Origin: Miltoncostaea oceani | GTDB lineage: Bacteria > Actinomycetota > Thermoleophilia > Miltoncostaeales > Miltoncostaeaceae | Assembly (NCBI RefSeq): GCF_018141545.1 | Contig: NZ_CP064356.1 | Span: 1,873,001-1,937,000, forward strand | Reading direction: 5' to 3' | DNA length: 64,000 nt | Shown here: piece by piece, positions 1 through 10,891 of the stretch | How positions within the stretch are numbered: the stretch's first letter is position 1 | Layout: every line of letters begins with the position of its first letter | Notes under the pieces: model-generated | Told to the model about the DNA's origin: nothing | What the model saw: only the letters and a program-made list of their open reading frames with translations | Databases searched by the model: none | Made by a program: the position numbers and the translations under genes

Positions 1-543
1 CGGCGGCAGCCCCGTCTCGTAGAGGACGTGAGCCCGGGTGCTGTCCGCGACGACGACCCCGTCGATGAGGAGCCGCACACGGCGCGACGACGGCAGCGCG
101 TCGCACCGGTGGTAGGGGTCGCGGACGTGGCCGAGCATCCGCTCGTCCTCCTCCCACCACTCGTCGAGCGCCCCGACGTGGAACGCGACGAGGCCGTCCA
201 GCGGCGGATCGGGATACGTCCACGCCGCGTCCTGCGCGACCCGGCCGCCGACCCGCGCCGTCCAGTAGGTGCCGCCGTCCCGGGTGGCGGACCGGGCGAC
301 GCGGCTCCCCGGCGCGAGCAGGTCCATCCGCACGTCGTCACGCGGGAAGTACGCCCGCGGCAGGTGCCCGTGCTCGTGCAGCAGGCACGCGCGGTGGCTG
401 TCGACCAGCACCGTCCCCGCGAGCACCCCCCGCAGGCGCCGCGGGTACGGGTCGAGGAACGTCAGTCCCGCGCGTGGCACGTCCACGCTCAGGCGCCCCG
501 CGGGGGCCTGTCCGAAGGGGCCGGCGCCGAGCATCAGGGTCAT
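1..543 (-). CDS. DUF427 domain protein (3' part beyond window)
   Basis: The reading frame is open from an ATG at 543 to the window edge (181 codons), so the C-terminus is missing. GGGAGG lies seven bases upstream of the ATG. Motifs typical of DUF427 proteins are visible: a YFPRDDVRMDLL segment, an A-W-YPDPP stretch, a LVAFHVGALDEWWEE helix, then HVRDPYHRCD, SSR-V and a VADS..VLYETGLP ending. The family is a small beta-fold of unknown biochemical role, common in actinobacteria, and can occur as one or two repeats. No partner gene in the window explains its function. Confidence 0.75.
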   Translation of the reverse strand, partial: MTLMLGAGPFGQAPAGRLSVDVPRAGLTFLDPYPRRLRGVLAGTVLVDSHRACLLHEHGHLPRAYFPRDDVRMDLLAPGSRVARSATRDGGTYWTARVGGRVAQDAAWTYPDPPLDGLVAFHVGALDEWWEEDERMLGHVRDPYHRCDALPSSRRVRLLIDGVVVADSTRAHVLYETGLPP

Positions 544-620
544 GGGGTCGCCTCCCGTGGTGGTGGGGCGATCCTCTCACCGCCACGGCCCGCCGCGCAC
601 CCGCGCGACGGGCCGGCGGG

Positions 621-2873
621 TCACGCCAGGCCGGGGCCCTTGCGGCGACGCCGGCGGACGCCGACGCGGGGGAGGGTGACCGCGTAGACCGACGCGGCGG
701 CCGCCTCGATCCCCGTCCGCACGCGACGCCCGCGGGGCAGGCCGAGGGCCGGCACCCGCGGCCGGCGCGACCGCGGCGGGGCCGGGGGGTGGGGGACCGA
801 CACCGGCTCCGGCGCCGGGATCGGGTGCGCCGCCACCGCGACCGGCTGCGACTCGCGGGACGTCGGCAGGGCGTCGGCGCGCGCCGGGAGGCGGCGCCCG
901 CCGTCGCGCAGCCCCGACAGGATCGCGTCGATGTCCGCCCGGTCGACCTGCTCCCGCTCCAGCAGGACGCCGGCGAGGCCGTCGAGCTCGTCGCGGTGGT
1001 CGGTGAGGAGGGCGACGGCGTCCGCGTAGGCGGCGTCGATCATGCGGCCGATCTCCTCGTCGATCGCCCGGCGCGTCTCACCCGACCGCGGGATCTGGTG
1101 CGCCCCGGCGGCGGAGACGATCTGGCCGACGCGCGGCGAGAAGCCGAGCCGCTCGACGGCCTCGTGCGCCATCCGGTTCACCTGCTCCAGGTCGTTCGCG
1201 GCGCCGGAGGAGATGACGCCGAAGCGGATCTGCTCCGCCGCGCGCCCCGCCATCGCCACGACCATCTTCTCGTGGAGGTGCTGCTGGGAGGTGAGGGTGC
1301 GGTCGAGGTTTCCGTAGAGGGCGAGCCCACCGGCGTCGCCGCGGGCGAGGATCGTGACCTTCTGGGCCTTCTGGTGGGTGGGGCAGAGCTCCGCCGCGAG
1401 GGCGTGGCCGGCCTCGTGCCAGGCGATGACCTCGAGCTCGCCCTCGCCGATGCGCCGGTCGGCCCTCTGGGGCCCGGCGACGGCGCGCAGCATCCCCTCG
1501 TCCAGGTCCTCCGGGAGGATCGTGACGCGCCCGGCGCGGGCCGCCATGATCGCCGCCTCGTTCACCATGTTCGCGAGGTCGGCGCCGGCGAAGCCCGCCG
1601 TCACCCGGGCGAGCGCCGTCAGCGACTCCGGCTCCGCGATGGGCATCGACCGCGAGTGGAGGCGCAGGATCTCGAGGCGCCCCGCCTCCGCGGGCAGGCC
1701 CACCTGGACGCGCCGGTCGAAGCGGCCCGGCCGCAGCAGCGCCGCGTCGAGCATGTCGAGCCGGTTCGTCGCCGCGATCACCACGACCTTGTCGCGGTCG
1801 CCGAAGCCGTCGAGCTCGACGAGGAGCTGGTTCAGCGTGCCCTCCCGCTCCGAGTCGGCGCCCGAGTTGCCCTGGCCGCGGGCGCGGCCGATGGCGTCGA
1901 TCTCGTCGAAGAAGATGATCGCGCCGCGGTTCGGCGTGCCCTTCTTCTCGTCCTTGCGGGCCTCCGCGAAGAGGTCCCGCACGCGGGAGGCGCCGACGCC
2001 GACGAACGTGTCGACGAAGTCGGAGCCCGACAGCGCGAAGAACGGGACGCCGGCCTCGCCGGCGACGGCCTTCGCGATCAGGGTCTTCCCGGTCCCCGGG
2101 GGGCCGTGCAGGATCACGCCGCGCGGCATGCGGGCGCCGACGGCGGCGAAGCGCTCCGGCTCGCGCAGGAACGTCACCACCTCGGTCAGCTCCTCCACCA
2201 CCTCGTCGCAGCCGGCGACGTCGGCGAACCGCACCTTCGGCGGCTCCACCTGAGCGTTCTTGCGGATCTTCCCGTGGCCGGCGGCGCCGCCGCGGCCGTT
2301 CGCGCCCCGGCCGTTCGGGTTGCGGCCCCGGATCAGCATCATCCCGCCGATCAGGAACGCGGCGAGGATGCCGACGCCGAGGGGGATCGCGAGGTAGCGC
2401 ATGATGCCGCCGGACCCGCCCGCGTCGGCCTCGACGGGGGCCGGGCCGAGCACCGCGACGCCGTCCTCGCGCAGGTGCGTCGCCAGCTCGAACGCGCCCG
2501 GCAGCGCCGGGGTCGCCGTCTTCGGGGTGCCCTCGGCCTGGGCGAAGTCCCGCCCGGCCTGCGGCCGGGGGATCTCCGAGGCGATCACGCGCCCGCCGCC
2601 GTCGATCGCCGCCACCCAGTAGCTCGAGGTGTCCACCACCGCCGCGTTCAGGTTCCGGGCGTCCGCCGCCCCGACCAGCTGGGAGTAGGGGACGACGACC
2701 GCGCCGTCGACCGCGCCGAGCGGCTCGACGACGTTCGGCGGCACCTGGACGGGGTCGGCCGCGAGGGCGGGGCCCACGAGGGCGGCGAGGGCCGCCAGCG
2801 CGAGCAGGCCCATGAGGAGGGCGCGACGGAGGGGCGGGGGCGGGCCGATCGGGCCCGGGGACTGACGGAGCAC
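621..2873 (-). CDS. ftsH: FtsH-type ATP-dependent zinc metalloprotease, long form
   Basis: A 750-residue membrane AAA+ protease. TM1 is at about 17-38, an exported domain of about 115 residues follows, TM2 is at about 158-181, the AAA domain has Walker A GPPGTGKT at about 257-264 and Walker B IIFFDEID near 319-326, and the M41 peptidase has HEAGH at 486-490 and the third zinc ligand Asp at about 561. All catalytic residues are present, so it should unfold and degrade membrane and cytosolic substrates. The frame is open further upstream, but the GTG at 2873 is chosen because AAGGA lies 8 nt before it and the extra upstream residues look non-coding. The exported domain is larger than in E. coli FtsH. 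It is divergent from uvrA. A second, shorter FtsH-like protein is encoded at 55288. Confidence 0.9.
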   Translation of the reverse strand: MLRQSPGPIGPPPPLRRALLMGLLALAALAALVGPALAADPVQVPPNVVEPLGAVDGAVVVPYSQLVGAADARNLNAAVVDTSSYWVAAIDGGGRVIASEIPRPQAGRDFAQAEGTPKTATPALPGAFELATHLREDGVAVLGPAPVEADAGGSGGIMRYLAIPLGVGILAAFLIGGMMLIRGRNPNGRGANGRGGAAGHGKIRKNAQVEPPKVRFADVAGCDEVVEELTEVVTFLREPERFAAVGARMPRGVILHGPPGTGKTLIAKAVAGEAGVPFFALSGSDFVDTFVGVGASRVRDLFAEARKDEKKGTPNRGAIIFFDEIDAIGRARGQGNSGADSEREGTLNQLLVELDGFGDRDKVVVIAATNRLDMLDAALLRPGRFDRRVQVGLPAEAGRLEILRLHSRSMPIAEPESLTALARVTAGFAGADLANMVNEAAIMAARAGRVTILPEDLDEGMLRAVAGPQRADRRIGEGELEVIAWHEAGHALAAELCPTHQKAQKVTILARGDAGGLALYGNLDRTLTSQQHLHEKMVVAMAGRAAEQIRFGVISSGAANDLEQVNRMAHEAVERLGFSPRVGQIVSAAGAHQIPRSGETRRAIDEEIGRMIDAAYADAVALLTDHRDELDGLAGVLLEREQVDRADIDAILSGLRDGGRRLPARADALPTSRESQPVAVAAHPIPAPEPVSVPHPPAPPRSRRPRVPALGLPRGRRVRTGIEAAAASVYAVTLPRVGVRRRRRKGPGLA

Positions 2874-3003
2874 CGGCGGGTTCCTTGGGGTCGGCGTCGG
2901 CGGACGTTCCGGTGGCGGGCCGTCCGCGACAGGCTCTGCGTGCTGGCCTATCGGCGCGGGCGTCGCCGGGCTGAAACACCGGGGACGCCGGACCCGCTCC
3001 GTG

Positions 3004-3015
3004 GGTGATATCACC
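3004..3015. promoter_or_regulatory. Perfect 12-bp palindrome GGTGATATCACC between ftsH and uvrA
   Basis: The 271-bp gap between the divergent ftsH and uvrA genes contains GGTGATATCACC, a perfect palindrome and unusually AT-rich at its centre for this genome. It lies about 130 bp upstream of each start, as expected for an operator of a dimeric repressor. No regulator can be assigned from sequence alone. Confidence 0.4.
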
Positions 3016-3132
3016 ACGATCACGGTAGGCCGAGGCCGTCGGGGGTCGTATGTCCCTGGGGCCAACCGGGCGGCCGGCACCTCGGCCCCGGTGGCAGCCG
3101 GGGGCGCACGGCGGGCGCGCCGACGTCCCCAC

Positions 3133-3138
3133 TACACT
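3133..3138 (+). promoter_or_regulatory. -10 box of a leaderless uvrA promoter
   Basis: TACACT fits the actinobacterial TANNNT -10 consensus and ends six bases before the uvrA ATG. Transcription would therefore begin at or next to the start codon, and no Shine-Dalgarno sequence is seen. Confidence 0.55.
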
Positions 3139-3144
3139 GACCGG

Positions 3145-6024
3145 ATGGCCCCGAGACGTCCCGTGCCCACCAACGCGATCCGCGTCGTGGGGGCCCGCGA
3201 GCACAACCTGCGCGACGTCTCGGTCGACATCCCGCGCGACGACCTCGTCGTCATCACGGGCCTGTCGGGGAGCGGGAAGTCGAGCCTCGCGTTCGACACC
3301 CTCTACGCCGAGGGCCAGCGCCGCTACGTCGAGAGCCTGTCCGCGTACGCGCGCCAGTTCCTCGGGCAGATGGACAAGCCGGACATCGATCACATCGAGG
3401 GCCTGTCGCCCGCGATCTCGATCGACCAGAAGACCACCAGCCGCAACCCGCGGTCGACGGTGGCGACCGTCACCGAGATCTACGACTACCTCCGCCTCCT
3501 CTACGCGCGGGTCGGGGAGCCGCACTGCCCGATCTGCGGCCGGCCCATCACGGGGCAGACCGTCGAGCAGATCGCCGACCACGTCCTCGCGCTGCCCGAG
3601 GGCACCCGCTTCATGGTCCTCGCGCCGCTCGTCCGCGGACGCAAGGGCGAGCACCGCGACGTGCTGGAGAGCATCCGCGCGGAGGGGTTCTCGCGGGTCA
3701 TGATCGACGGCGAGGTCCACACCGTCGACGAGCTGCCGGCGCTCGACAAGAAGTTCAACCACACGATCGAGGTCGTCGTCGACCGGCTCGTGATGCGCAG
3801 CGACCTGCGCCGCCGCCTCACCGACAGCCTCGAGACCGCGACCGGCCTCGCCGACGGCCTCGTGCGCATCGAGGAGGTGCGCCGCGACGACGCGACCCCG
3901 GGCTCGTGGACGTACTCCGAGCGGTTCGCGTGCCCCGAGCACGGGGCGTCGCTGCCGGAGCTCGCGCCCCGGACGTTCTCGTTCAACTCGCCCCACGGGG
4001 CCTGCCCGACCTGCACGGGGCTCGGCTTCCGCCCCGAGGTCGACCCCGAGCTCGTCATCGACCCGGAGCGCAGCCTCGCCGAGGGCGCCGTGCTGCCGTG
4101 GACGGACCGCACCACCGACTACTACGACCTCATGATGGACGCCGTCTCCGAGCAGCACGGCATCGACCTGAACACCCCTTGGCGGAAGCTCCCCGAGAAG
4201 CACCGGGCCCTCATCCTCGACGGCCCCCGCCGCCGCGAGCGGGTGTTCCTCAGCGCGCGGCGCAAGGGCGGGAGCTGGGGCTGGTTCGAGGGCGTCATCC
4301 CGCAGCTGCGCCGCCAGCACACCACGTCGATGTCGATGGCGGTGCGCGACAGCGTCGAGCAGTTCATGTCGCTGCGGCCGTGCCCCTCCTGCCACGGCGC
4401 CCGGCTGAAGCCCGAGGCGCTCGCCGTGACGGTGGCGGGCCGCAACATCCACGAGGTCACCCTCCTGTCGGTGAGCGACTCGCTGGCGTTCTTCTCCCAG
4501 CTGGAGCTGTCGACCACCCAGGCGTTCATCGGCGCCCGGATCATCCTGGAGATCACCGAGCGGCTGCGGTTCCTCGACGACGTCGGCGTCGGCTACCTCG
4601 ACCTCGCGCGCGCCGCGGGCACCCTGTCCGGCGGCGAGGCCCAGCGGATCCGCCTCGCCACCCAGATCGGGTCGGGGCTCGTCGGCGTGCTCTACATCCT
4701 GGACGAGCCCTCCATCGGCCTGCACCAGCGGGACAACCGCAAGCTGATCGGCACCCTCGAGCGCCTCCGCGACCAGGGCAACACCGTCCTCGTCGTCGAG
4801 CACGACGAGGACATGATCCGCAGCGCCGGCCACGTCATCGACATGGGCCCCGGCGCCGGCACCCACGGCGGGCGCGTCGTCGCGCAGGGCAGCGTCGCCG
4901 ACCTCGAGGCCGAGCCCGCCTCCGTCACCGGCGCGTTCCTGTCGGGACGCCGCGGGGTCCGCGTGCCGGCGACGCGCCGCGAGGCGCGCGGCTGGATCAC
5001 CGTGCGCGGCGCACGCGAGCACAACCTCCGCGGCATCGACGTCGGGTTCCCGGTGGGTGCGCTCACCTGCGTCACCGGCGTCTCCGGGTCCGGCAAGAGC
5101 ACCCTCGTCAACGAGGTGCTGCTGAAGGCCCTCACCGGCCGGCTCGGCCGGCGGCCCCGCCGCCCCGGGGCCCACGACACCATTGAGGGCCTCGAGCACA
5201 TCGACAAGGTCATCGACATCGACCAGTCGCCGATCGGCCGCACCCCGCGCAGCAACCCGGCGACCTACACCGGGCTGTTCGACCACATCCGCCAGCTCTT
5301 CTCCAAGACCCAGGACGCCCGGTCCCGGGGCTACGGCCCCGGCCGGTTCAGCTTCAACGTCAAGGGCGGGCGCTGCGAGGCCTGCAAGGGCGACGGCACC
5401 ATCACCATCGAGATGCACTTCCTGCCCGACGTCTACGTGCCCTGCGAGGTGTGCGGCGGCAAGCGCTACAACCGCGAGACCCTCGCGGTGCGGTACGGCG
5501 GGCGCACCATCCACGAGGTGCTGGAGCTGAGCATCGAGGAGGCCGTCGGGGTCTTCTCGGCCGTCCCCAAGATCCACCGGCGCCTGCAGACGCTCCACGA
5601 CGTCGGCCTCGACTACGTCCGCCTCGGCCAGCCGGCGACGACGCTCTCCGGAGGGGAGGCGCAGCGGGTGAAGCTCGCGACCGAGCTGTCGAAGGTCGCC
5701 ACGGGCCGCACCCTCTACGTCCTCGACGAACCCACCACGGGTTTGCACTTCGCCGACATCGAGAAGCTGCTGGAGGTCCTGCAGCGCCTCGTCGACCAGG
5801 GGAACACCGTCGTCGTCATCGAGCACAACCTCGACGTCATCAAGTGCGCCGACCACGTCATCGACCTGGGGCCCGAGGGCGGGTCGGGTGGCGGGTCGCT
5901 GATCGCGTCGGGACCCCCCGAGGAGATCGCCGCGACCCCCGGGTCGCACACCGGCGAGTACCTCCGCCCGATCCTGCTGGCCGCACCCACCGAGGAGCGG
6001 CTGGTCGGGGCGGGCGGTCGATGA
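3145..6024 (+). CDS. uvrA: Excinuclease ABC subunit A (UvrA)
   Basis: A 959-residue protein matching UvrA, the damage-recognition ATPase of nucleotide excision repair. Two ABC ATPase halves are visible: the first Walker A is [14 protein letters not shown] near residue 35, with signature [12 protein letters not shown] near 495; the second has [10 protein letters not shown] near 650 and [12 protein letters not shown] near 835. Zinc-binding pairs CPICG, CPSC and CEACKG...CEVCGG are present. The ATG at 3145 is preferred over the open frame upstream because it directly precedes the conserved [12 protein letters not shown] start and follows a leaderless -10. It overlaps the next gene by ATGA, so the two are probably co-transcribed. 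Confidence 0.97.
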   Translation: MAPRRPVPTNAIRVVGAREHNLRDVSVDIPRDDLVVITGLSGSGKSSLAFDTLYAEGQRRYVESLSAYARQFLGQMDKPDIDHIEGLSPAISIDQKTTSRNPRSTVATVTEIYDYLRLLYARVGEPHCPICGRPITGQTVEQIADHVLALPEGTRFMVLAPLVRGRKGEHRDVLESIRAEGFSRVMIDGEVHTVDELPALDKKFNHTIEVVVDRLVMRSDLRRRLTDSLETATGLADGLVRIEEVRRDDATPGSWTYSERFACPEHGASLPELAPRTFSFNSPHGACPTCTGLGFRPEVDPELVIDPERSLAEGAVLPWTDRTTDYYDLMMDAVSEQHGIDLNTPWRKLPEKHRALILDGPRRRERVFLSARRKGGSWGWFEGVIPQLRRQHTTSMSMAVRDSVEQFMSLRPCPSCHGARLKPEALAVTVAGRNIHEVTLLSVSDSLAFFSQLELSTTQAFIGARIILEITERLRFLDDVGVGYLDLARAAGTLSGGEAQRIRLATQIGSGLVGVLYILDEPSIGLHQRDNRKLIGTLERLRDQGNTVLVVEHDEDMIRSAGHVIDMGPGAGTHGGRVVAQGSVADLEAEPASVTGAFLSGRRGVRVPATRREARGWITVRGAREHNLRGIDVGFPVGALTCVTGVSGSGKSTLVNEVLLKALTGRLGRRPRRPGAHDTIEGLEHIDKVIDIDQSPIGRTPRSNPATYTGLFDHIRQLFSKTQDARSRGYGPGRFSFNVKGGRCEACKGDGTITIEMHFLPDVYVPCEVCGGKRYNRETLAVRYGGRTIHEVLELSIEEAVGVFSAVPKIHRRLQTLHDVGLDYVRLGQPATTLSGGEAQRVKLATELSKVATGRTLYVLDEPTTGLHFADIEKLLEVLQRLVDQGNTVVVIEHNLDVIKCADHVIDLGPEGGSGGGSLIASGPPEEIAATPGSHTGEYLRPILLAAPTEERLVGAGGR

Positions 6025-6968
6025 CCACCGGGGCCCGCGCCCGCGCGCAGTTCGGCGCCGAGACCGACGACGGGGGACGGTTCGTCCGGCAGGGGAGCCG
6101 CTTCCGCGACCACGTGACGGCCGACGGGTCGTCGGGGTTCATGGCCGCCCCGGGCCGCTACCACCTCTACGTGTCCCTCGCGTGCCCGTGGGCGCACCGC
6201 ACCATCATCGTGCGCCACCTCAAGCGGCTCGAGGACGTCGTGACGATGTCCGTCGTCGACCCGGTCCGCGACGGGCGGGGCTGGGCGTTCCGGCCGGGCC
6301 GCGGGCACGGCCCCGACCCCGTCAACGGGTTCGCGTTCCTGTCGGAGGCCTACGCGGCCTCGGACCCCGGCTTCTCGGGGCGCGTCACGGTGCCGGTGCT
6401 GTGGGACCGCGAGACCGGCCGGATCGTCAACAACGAGTCCGCCGACGTCATCCGCATGCTCAACAGCGCCTGGGACGAATGGGGCGACGCCTCCGTCGAC
6501 CTCTACCCGGCGGACCTGCGCGACGAGATCGACGCCGTCAACCACGTCGTCTACGAGACCGTCAACAACGGGGTCTACCGCGCCGGCTTCGCGACCACGC
6601 AGGAGGCGTACGAGGAGGCCTTCGACGCCCTCTTCGCGACGCTCGCCGACATCGACCGCCGCCTCGGGTCGCAGCGCTACCTCGCGGGCGACCGCATCAC
6701 CGAGGCGGACTGGCGGCTCTTCACGACGCTCGTGCGGTTCGACGCCGTCTACGTGCTGCACTTCAAGTGCAACCTGCGGCGCATCGTCGACCACCCGAAC
6801 CTCTGGCCGTACCTGCGCGAGCTGTACCAGGTCCCCGGGGTCGCGGAGACGGTGGACATGGACCACATCAAGCGCCACTACTACCTGACGCACGACTCGA
6901 TCAACCCGACCGGCATCGTCCCCAGGGGACCGGAGCTCGACCTCACGCAGCCGCACGGCCGCGGCTAG
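6021..6968 (+). CDS. Glutathionyl-hydroquinone reductase family protein (Xi-class GST-like)
   Basis: A 315-residue protein of the YqjG/ECM4 family, which reductively removes a thiol adduct from hydroquinones. The thioredoxin-like N-terminal half carries the redox motif SLACPWAHR with its catalytic Cys at about residue 55, followed by the [12 protein letters not shown] segment. The C-terminal half is the alpha-helical GST domain with [26 protein letters not shown]. Actinobacteria usually lack glutathione, so mycothiol is the likely thiol; this is an inference. The ATG overlaps the uvrA stop in an ATGA arrangement, which puts a stress-type reductase downstream of DNA repair. Confidence 0.9.
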   Translation: MTTGARARAQFGAETDDGGRFVRQGSRFRDHVTADGSSGFMAAPGRYHLYVSLACPWAHRTIIVRHLKRLEDVVTMSVVDPVRDGRGWAFRPGRGHGPDPVNGFAFLSEAYAASDPGFSGRVTVPVLWDRETGRIVNNESADVIRMLNSAWDEWGDASVDLYPADLRDEIDAVNHVVYETVNNGVYRAGFATTQEAYEEAFDALFATLADIDRRLGSQRYLAGDRITEADWRLFTTLVRFDAVYVLHFKCNLRRIVDHPNLWPYLRELYQVPGVAETVDMDHIKRHYYLTHDSINPTGIVPRGPELDLTQPHGRG

Positions 6969-6977
6969 ACCGCCCGG

Positions 6978-7802
6978 ATGCTGGCGCTGGCGCTCGGCCT
7001 CGTGTCGAGCGTGTCCTGGGGGATCGCGGACTTCCTCGGCGGGGTGGCGAGCCGCCGCGCCGCCGCCCTCACCGTCGTCGCCCTGTCGCAGGGCGTCGGC
7101 CTGCTGCTCGCCCTCGTGGTCGTCGCGGCGACGCGCACCGGGCCGCCGCCGGCCGAGGACATGCTGCTGGGCGTCGCCGCCGGCATCAGCGGCGTCATCG
7201 GCCTCGTCGCGTTCTACCGCGGCATGGCCGTCGGCAGCATCAGCATCATCGCCCCGATCAGCGCCCTCGGGGCGCTCGTCCCCCTCGCCGTCGACCTCGT
7301 CGCGGGACGCACGCCCGGCACCCTCGCGCTCGTCGGGATGGTCGTCGCCCTCGCCGGGGCGAGCCTGGCCGCCCGGGCGCCGGGGCCGGCGTCGCGGCGC
7401 GGGATCGGCCTGGCGCTCGTCGCGGCGGTGGGGTTCGGCGGCTTCTTCGCCCTGCTCGGCGAGGCGGCGTCCGAGAGCGCGCTCTGGGGCCTCACCGCCG
7501 CGCGCCTCGGGTCGGTCCCGCTCGCGCTCGCGGCGATCCTGGTGGTCGGCCCCGGCGTCGCCCTCGCCGGCCGGACGATCGCGATGGTCTGCGCCGCCGG
7601 GGTCCTCGACGCGAGCGCGAACATGCTGTTCGCCCTCGGCAGCCAGCGGGGCCTGGTCTCGGTCGTCGCCGTCGTCGGCTCCCTCTACCCGGTGATGACG
7701 GTGGTGCTCGCGGGGTCGCTCCTCGACGAGCGGCTGAGCCGCCTGCAGGCGGCCGGGGCGGTCCTCGCGCTCGGCGGGGTGGTGCTGATCGCCGCGGGCT
7801 GA
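6978..7802 (+). CDS. EamA/DMT-family transporter
   Basis: A 274-residue, almost entirely hydrophobic protein with about ten predicted membrane segments in two internal repeats, the arrangement of drug/metabolite (EamA) transporters. It begins with a VSWGIADFLGG segment typical of the first helix, and the repeat is seen again from about residue 140 (RGIGLALVAAVGFGGFFALLG). The start ATG is 9 bp after the preceding stop, so it probably belongs to the uvrA transcription unit. The substrate cannot be predicted. Confidence 0.85.
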   Translation: MLALALGLVSSVSWGIADFLGGVASRRAAALTVVALSQGVGLLLALVVVAATRTGPPPAEDMLLGVAAGISGVIGLVAFYRGMAVGSISIIAPISALGALVPLAVDLVAGRTPGTLALVGMVVALAGASLAARAPGPASRRGIGLALVAAVGFGGFFALLGEAASESALWGLTAARLGSVPLALAAILVVGPGVALAGRTIAMVCAAGVLDASANMLFALGSQRGLVSVVAVVGSLYPVMTVVLAGSLLDERLSRLQAAGAVLALGGVVLIAAG

Positions 7803-7844
7803 GGGGGGACGGACGACCCGGGGGGCCGGCCGGCGGGGCTCGGC

Positions 7845-7850
7845 TAGGCT
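7845..7850 (+). promoter_or_regulatory. Probable -10 box (TAGGCT) of the UPF0182 gene
   Basis: TAGGCT in the 90-bp gap lies about 43 bp upstream of the TTG start, leaving a short leader that carries the GGAGAGGAG ribosome-binding site. Confidence 0.45.
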
Positions 7851-7892
7851 GGAGGACGGGGCGGTTCCGCTCCACCGGAGAGGAGCACCCCG

Positions 7893-10871
7893 TTGGCCGA
7901 GATCCGCCCGTTCCCACGCCGCCCCGGCCCCGGCCGGCCACGCGCGTCGTGGCTCGTTCCCGCCGCCGTCGTCGTGGTCGCGGCCCTGGTGGTCGCCTAC
8001 ATCGTCCTGCGGCTCTGGGCGCACATCACGATCTCCTCGGCGTTCTTCGACGCCCTCGGCATGGGCGGCGCGTACTCGACGCTGATCCGCACGTCGTTCC
8101 TCCTGAGCGCCGCCGGCGTCGTCGGCGCCCTCGTGCTGGCCCTCCCGCTCGGCCTGGTCCTGGGGCGCCGCGTCGGGCTGCTGCCCGTCCGCCGCATCGG
8201 CTGGATCGCGGGCGGCGCGGTGTTCGTGATCGGGCTCCTGGTGCTGGTGCCGTCGCTGATCGGCCAGCGCGACGCGCTGCTCGCGGCGGGTGAGGCGGTC
8301 CCCTTCGGCAAGACCGACCCGGTCTTCGGACGGGACGTCAGCTTCTTCGTCTTCACCGCACCGGTCGTCGCCGACCTGGCGGGACTCGCGCTCGGGGCCC
8401 TGATCGTCCCCCTCCTCACCCTCGCCGGGGTCGTCGTCTTCGCGACGGCCGTCGAGGGGCCGCTCGGCGTCGCGCAGCGCCTGCTCTCCCGCGCGGGCAC
8501 CCTCGCCGCCGTCTACGGCGGCCTCGCGTTGATCGCCCTCGCCGTGCTCACCTGGTTCCGGCGCTACGAGGCCGTCCACACCGGTGGTGAGCTGATCGCG
8601 GGCGCGGGCCGCGCGACCCGCGACGTGGGGATCCCCACCACCACCGTCGCGGCCGTGGTGATCGGCCTCCTCGGCGTCGCGCTGTTCGCGCTGGCCTTCG
8701 CGCCGGTGCGGCGCCGCCTCGCCGGCACCCGCACGATGACCATCATCCGGGCGGGCATCGTCGTGCTCGGCGTCGTCGTCGTCGCCCTCGTGGTGCTGGC
8801 GACGCCGTGGTGGCTGGTGCTCGTGATCCCGCTGATCCCCCTCGCCCTCGCGGCCCGGCCGACCGGCCAGCTCACCCGCGCGGTCAACCAGCAGGCCGCG
8901 CAGGCCCTGCGCGGCAACGACGCCCCGCTGCGGATCCCGACCTGGGCCTACGGCGCCGCCGCCGCCGGCCTGTCGGTGGCGCTGCTGATCCTCGCCCCGA
9001 TCGGCACCGCGATCTACGACGCCGTCGGGCTGCGCGGCTCGACGCTGCAGGTCGAGCGGGAGAACATCCAGGCGACCCTCGAGTCCACCCGCACCGCCGC
9101 GGGCCTGGACGGCATCGAGACGTCCCGGGCCGAGTACCGGCGGGGCGGGGTGAGCCGCGAGGCGATCGACGCCGCCCCCGCGTCCGTCGGGTCGCTGCGC
9201 TTCCTCGACCTCGAGGCCGCCCTCGCGGCGTGCCGCCGCCTGCAGGCGGTCAACCGCTACTACACGTGCCAGGACGCCGACCTCGACCGCTACGAGCGCG
9301 ACGGGCAGAAGCAGACCCTGTTCGTGTTCGGCCGCGAGGTCGACTACGGCGCCATCGCCGACTTCCAGCGGCGCCACTTCTCCTTCACCCACGGGCGCGG
9401 CATCGCGATGGCCCCCGTGAACCAGATCGACGCGTCCGGCCGCCCGTCGTTCGTGGTCGGCGGGCTCCCCGTGCGCGGGCTCGACCCGGCGCTGGAGCGC
9501 CCCGAGATCTACCACGGCGCCCAGCCGGACATGCCGTTCGCCGTCGTGAACACCGACCAGCCCGACGGCTTCACCGACGAGCGCCCGCCCACCTGGGAGG
9601 GCGCCGGCATCGACGTCGAGGACAACCGCCTCGCGCTGACCCTGGAGCTCGGCGGGCTGCCGTACCTCGGTGGCGGGCGGCAGATCTGGAACGCCCTGTC
9701 CCGCGTCGAGACCGCCGACGCCCAGCTCCTCATACACCGCGACCTGACGAGCCGCCTCGACCGCCTCGCCCCGTTCCTCTCGCTCGACGACGACCCGTGG
9801 TTCGTCGCCGAGGGCGGCCGCATGTACGTGATGCAGAACGCGTACACGCGGACCGACCGGTACCCGTACGCCGCGCAGTTCGACGGGACCTCGTACCAGC
9901 GCCACGCGGTCACCGCGGTCATGGACGCCTACTCCGGCGAGACGCGGCTGTACGTGATGGACGAGGAGGACCCCGTCATCGCCACGTGGCGGGCGGTGTA
10001 CCCCGAGCTGTTCACCGACCGCGCCCAGATGCCCGCCGGCATCGCCGCCCACCTGCGGTACGGCGAGGACCAGTTCGACTACCAGGCCGCGGCGCTCAAC
10101 CGGTTCCACGTCACCGACGTCGACCGCTTCTTCGCGAACGACGACGCGTGGGCGTCGACGGTGGAGACGACCGGCCGGGGCACGGAGGGCCGCCGGATCA
10201 TCTCGCCGGCCCGCTACAGCTACGCCGTGCTGCCGGGGGAGTCGGAGGAGCGCTTCCTGCTGTTGCGCTACTTCAAGCCCGCCACGGAGGGCCGCGGCAT
10301 CGCCTTCTCCGCCTGGCTGACCGCCGAGAGCGAACCCGACCGGTTCGGTCAGCTCCGCCTGCTGCGGTTCGACGTGGCCGAGGACGCCCTCGACTCGGTC
10401 GACACGTTCGTGGCCAGCGTCGCCCGCGACTCGGAGCTCTCGGCCCAGATCGGCCTGCGACGCGACCAGGTCCTCCGCGGCAACACGATCGTCGTGCCGA
10501 TCGGGGAGGGCCTGCTCTACGTGCAGCCGCTCTACCTCGACACGTCCGCCGACAGCCTGCCGACGCTGTGGCAGGTCGTCGTCTCGCTCGGCGACGGGCG
10601 CATCTACTCCGGCTCGAGCTTCCCGCAGGCCCTGGAGCGCGCGCTGACGGCGCAGTCCCCCGGCGGGGGCGGAGCGGCGGGGGAGGGCGACGGCACCGGA
10701 CCCCCCGAGGCCCTGCCGACCGACGTCCGGGAGCTGGTGCGCCGTGCCGGCGCCGCCTACGACGCCTACCGGACGGCCTGGAACGCCGGCGACTACGAGG
10801 AGGCCGCCCGGCGCCTCGAGGAGTTCGAGCAGCTCCTGCAGCGGGCGCGGGAGCAGACCGGCACCGGCTAG
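7893..10871 (+). CDS. UPF0182 family membrane protein
   Basis: A 992-residue protein of the UPF0182 (COG1615) family, found mainly in actinobacteria and cyanobacteria and without a proven function. Seven or so membrane helices lie in the first ~370 residues, followed by a large domain expected outside the membrane that contains the conserved NQIDASGRPSFVVGGLP, DEEDPVIATWRAVYPELF and LRYGEDQFDYQ segments. The C-terminus has a Gly/Ala linker and a short helical tail (RRLEEFEQLLQRAREQTG). It begins with TTG, supported by a strong GGAGAGGAG site. Its TAG stop abuts the IS110 element; the strong hairpin at 12353-12383, on the far side of the element, is probably its original terminator. Confidence 0.93.
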   Translation: MAEIRPFPRRPGPGRPRASWLVPAAVVVVAALVVAYIVLRLWAHITISSAFFDALGMGGAYSTLIRTSFLLSAAGVVGALVLALPLGLVLGRRVGLLPVRRIGWIAGGAVFVIGLLVLVPSLIGQRDALLAAGEAVPFGKTDPVFGRDVSFFVFTAPVVADLAGLALGALIVPLLTLAGVVVFATAVEGPLGVAQRLLSRAGTLAAVYGGLALIALAVLTWFRRYEAVHTGGELIAGAGRATRDVGIPTTTVAAVVIGLLGVALFALAFAPVRRRLAGTRTMTIIRAGIVVLGVVVVALVVLATPWWLVLVIPLIPLALAARPTGQLTRAVNQQAAQALRGNDAPLRIPTWAYGAAAAGLSVALLILAPIGTAIYDAVGLRGSTLQVERENIQATLESTRTAAGLDGIETSRAEYRRGGVSREAIDAAPASVGSLRFLDLEAALAACRRLQAVNRYYTCQDADLDRYERDGQKQTLFVFGREVDYGAIADFQRRHFSFTHGRGIAMAPVNQIDASGRPSFVVGGLPVRGLDPALERPEIYHGAQPDMPFAVVNTDQPDGFTDERPPTWEGAGIDVEDNRLALTLELGGLPYLGGGRQIWNALSRVETADAQLLIHRDLTSRLDRLAPFLSLDDDPWFVAEGGRMYVMQNAYTRTDRYPYAAQFDGTSYQRHAVTAVMDAYSGETRLYVMDEEDPVIATWRAVYPELFTDRAQMPAGIAAHLRYGEDQFDYQAAALNRFHVTDVDRFFANDDAWASTVETTGRGTEGRRIISPARYSYAVLPGESEERFLLLRYFKPATEGRGIAFSAWLTAESEPDRFGQLRLLRFDVAEDALDSVDTFVASVARDSELSAQIGLRRDQVLRGNTIVVPIGEGLLYVQPLYLDTSADSLPTLWQVVVSLGDGRIYSGSSFPQALERALTAQSPGGGGAAGEGDGTGPPEALPTDVRELVRRAGAAYDAYRTAWNAGDYEEAARRLEEFEQLLQRAREQTGTG

Positions 10872-10891
10872 ACATCCCACGGCTCTAGGCG

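Noticed and set aside
1078-5949. A very long minus-strand open frame spanning ftsH and uvrA
   Set aside because: It is antisense to uvrA and out of frame with ftsH; its composition is the Arg/Asp/Glu/Val-rich pattern of frames opposite GC-rich genes, with no domain motif.
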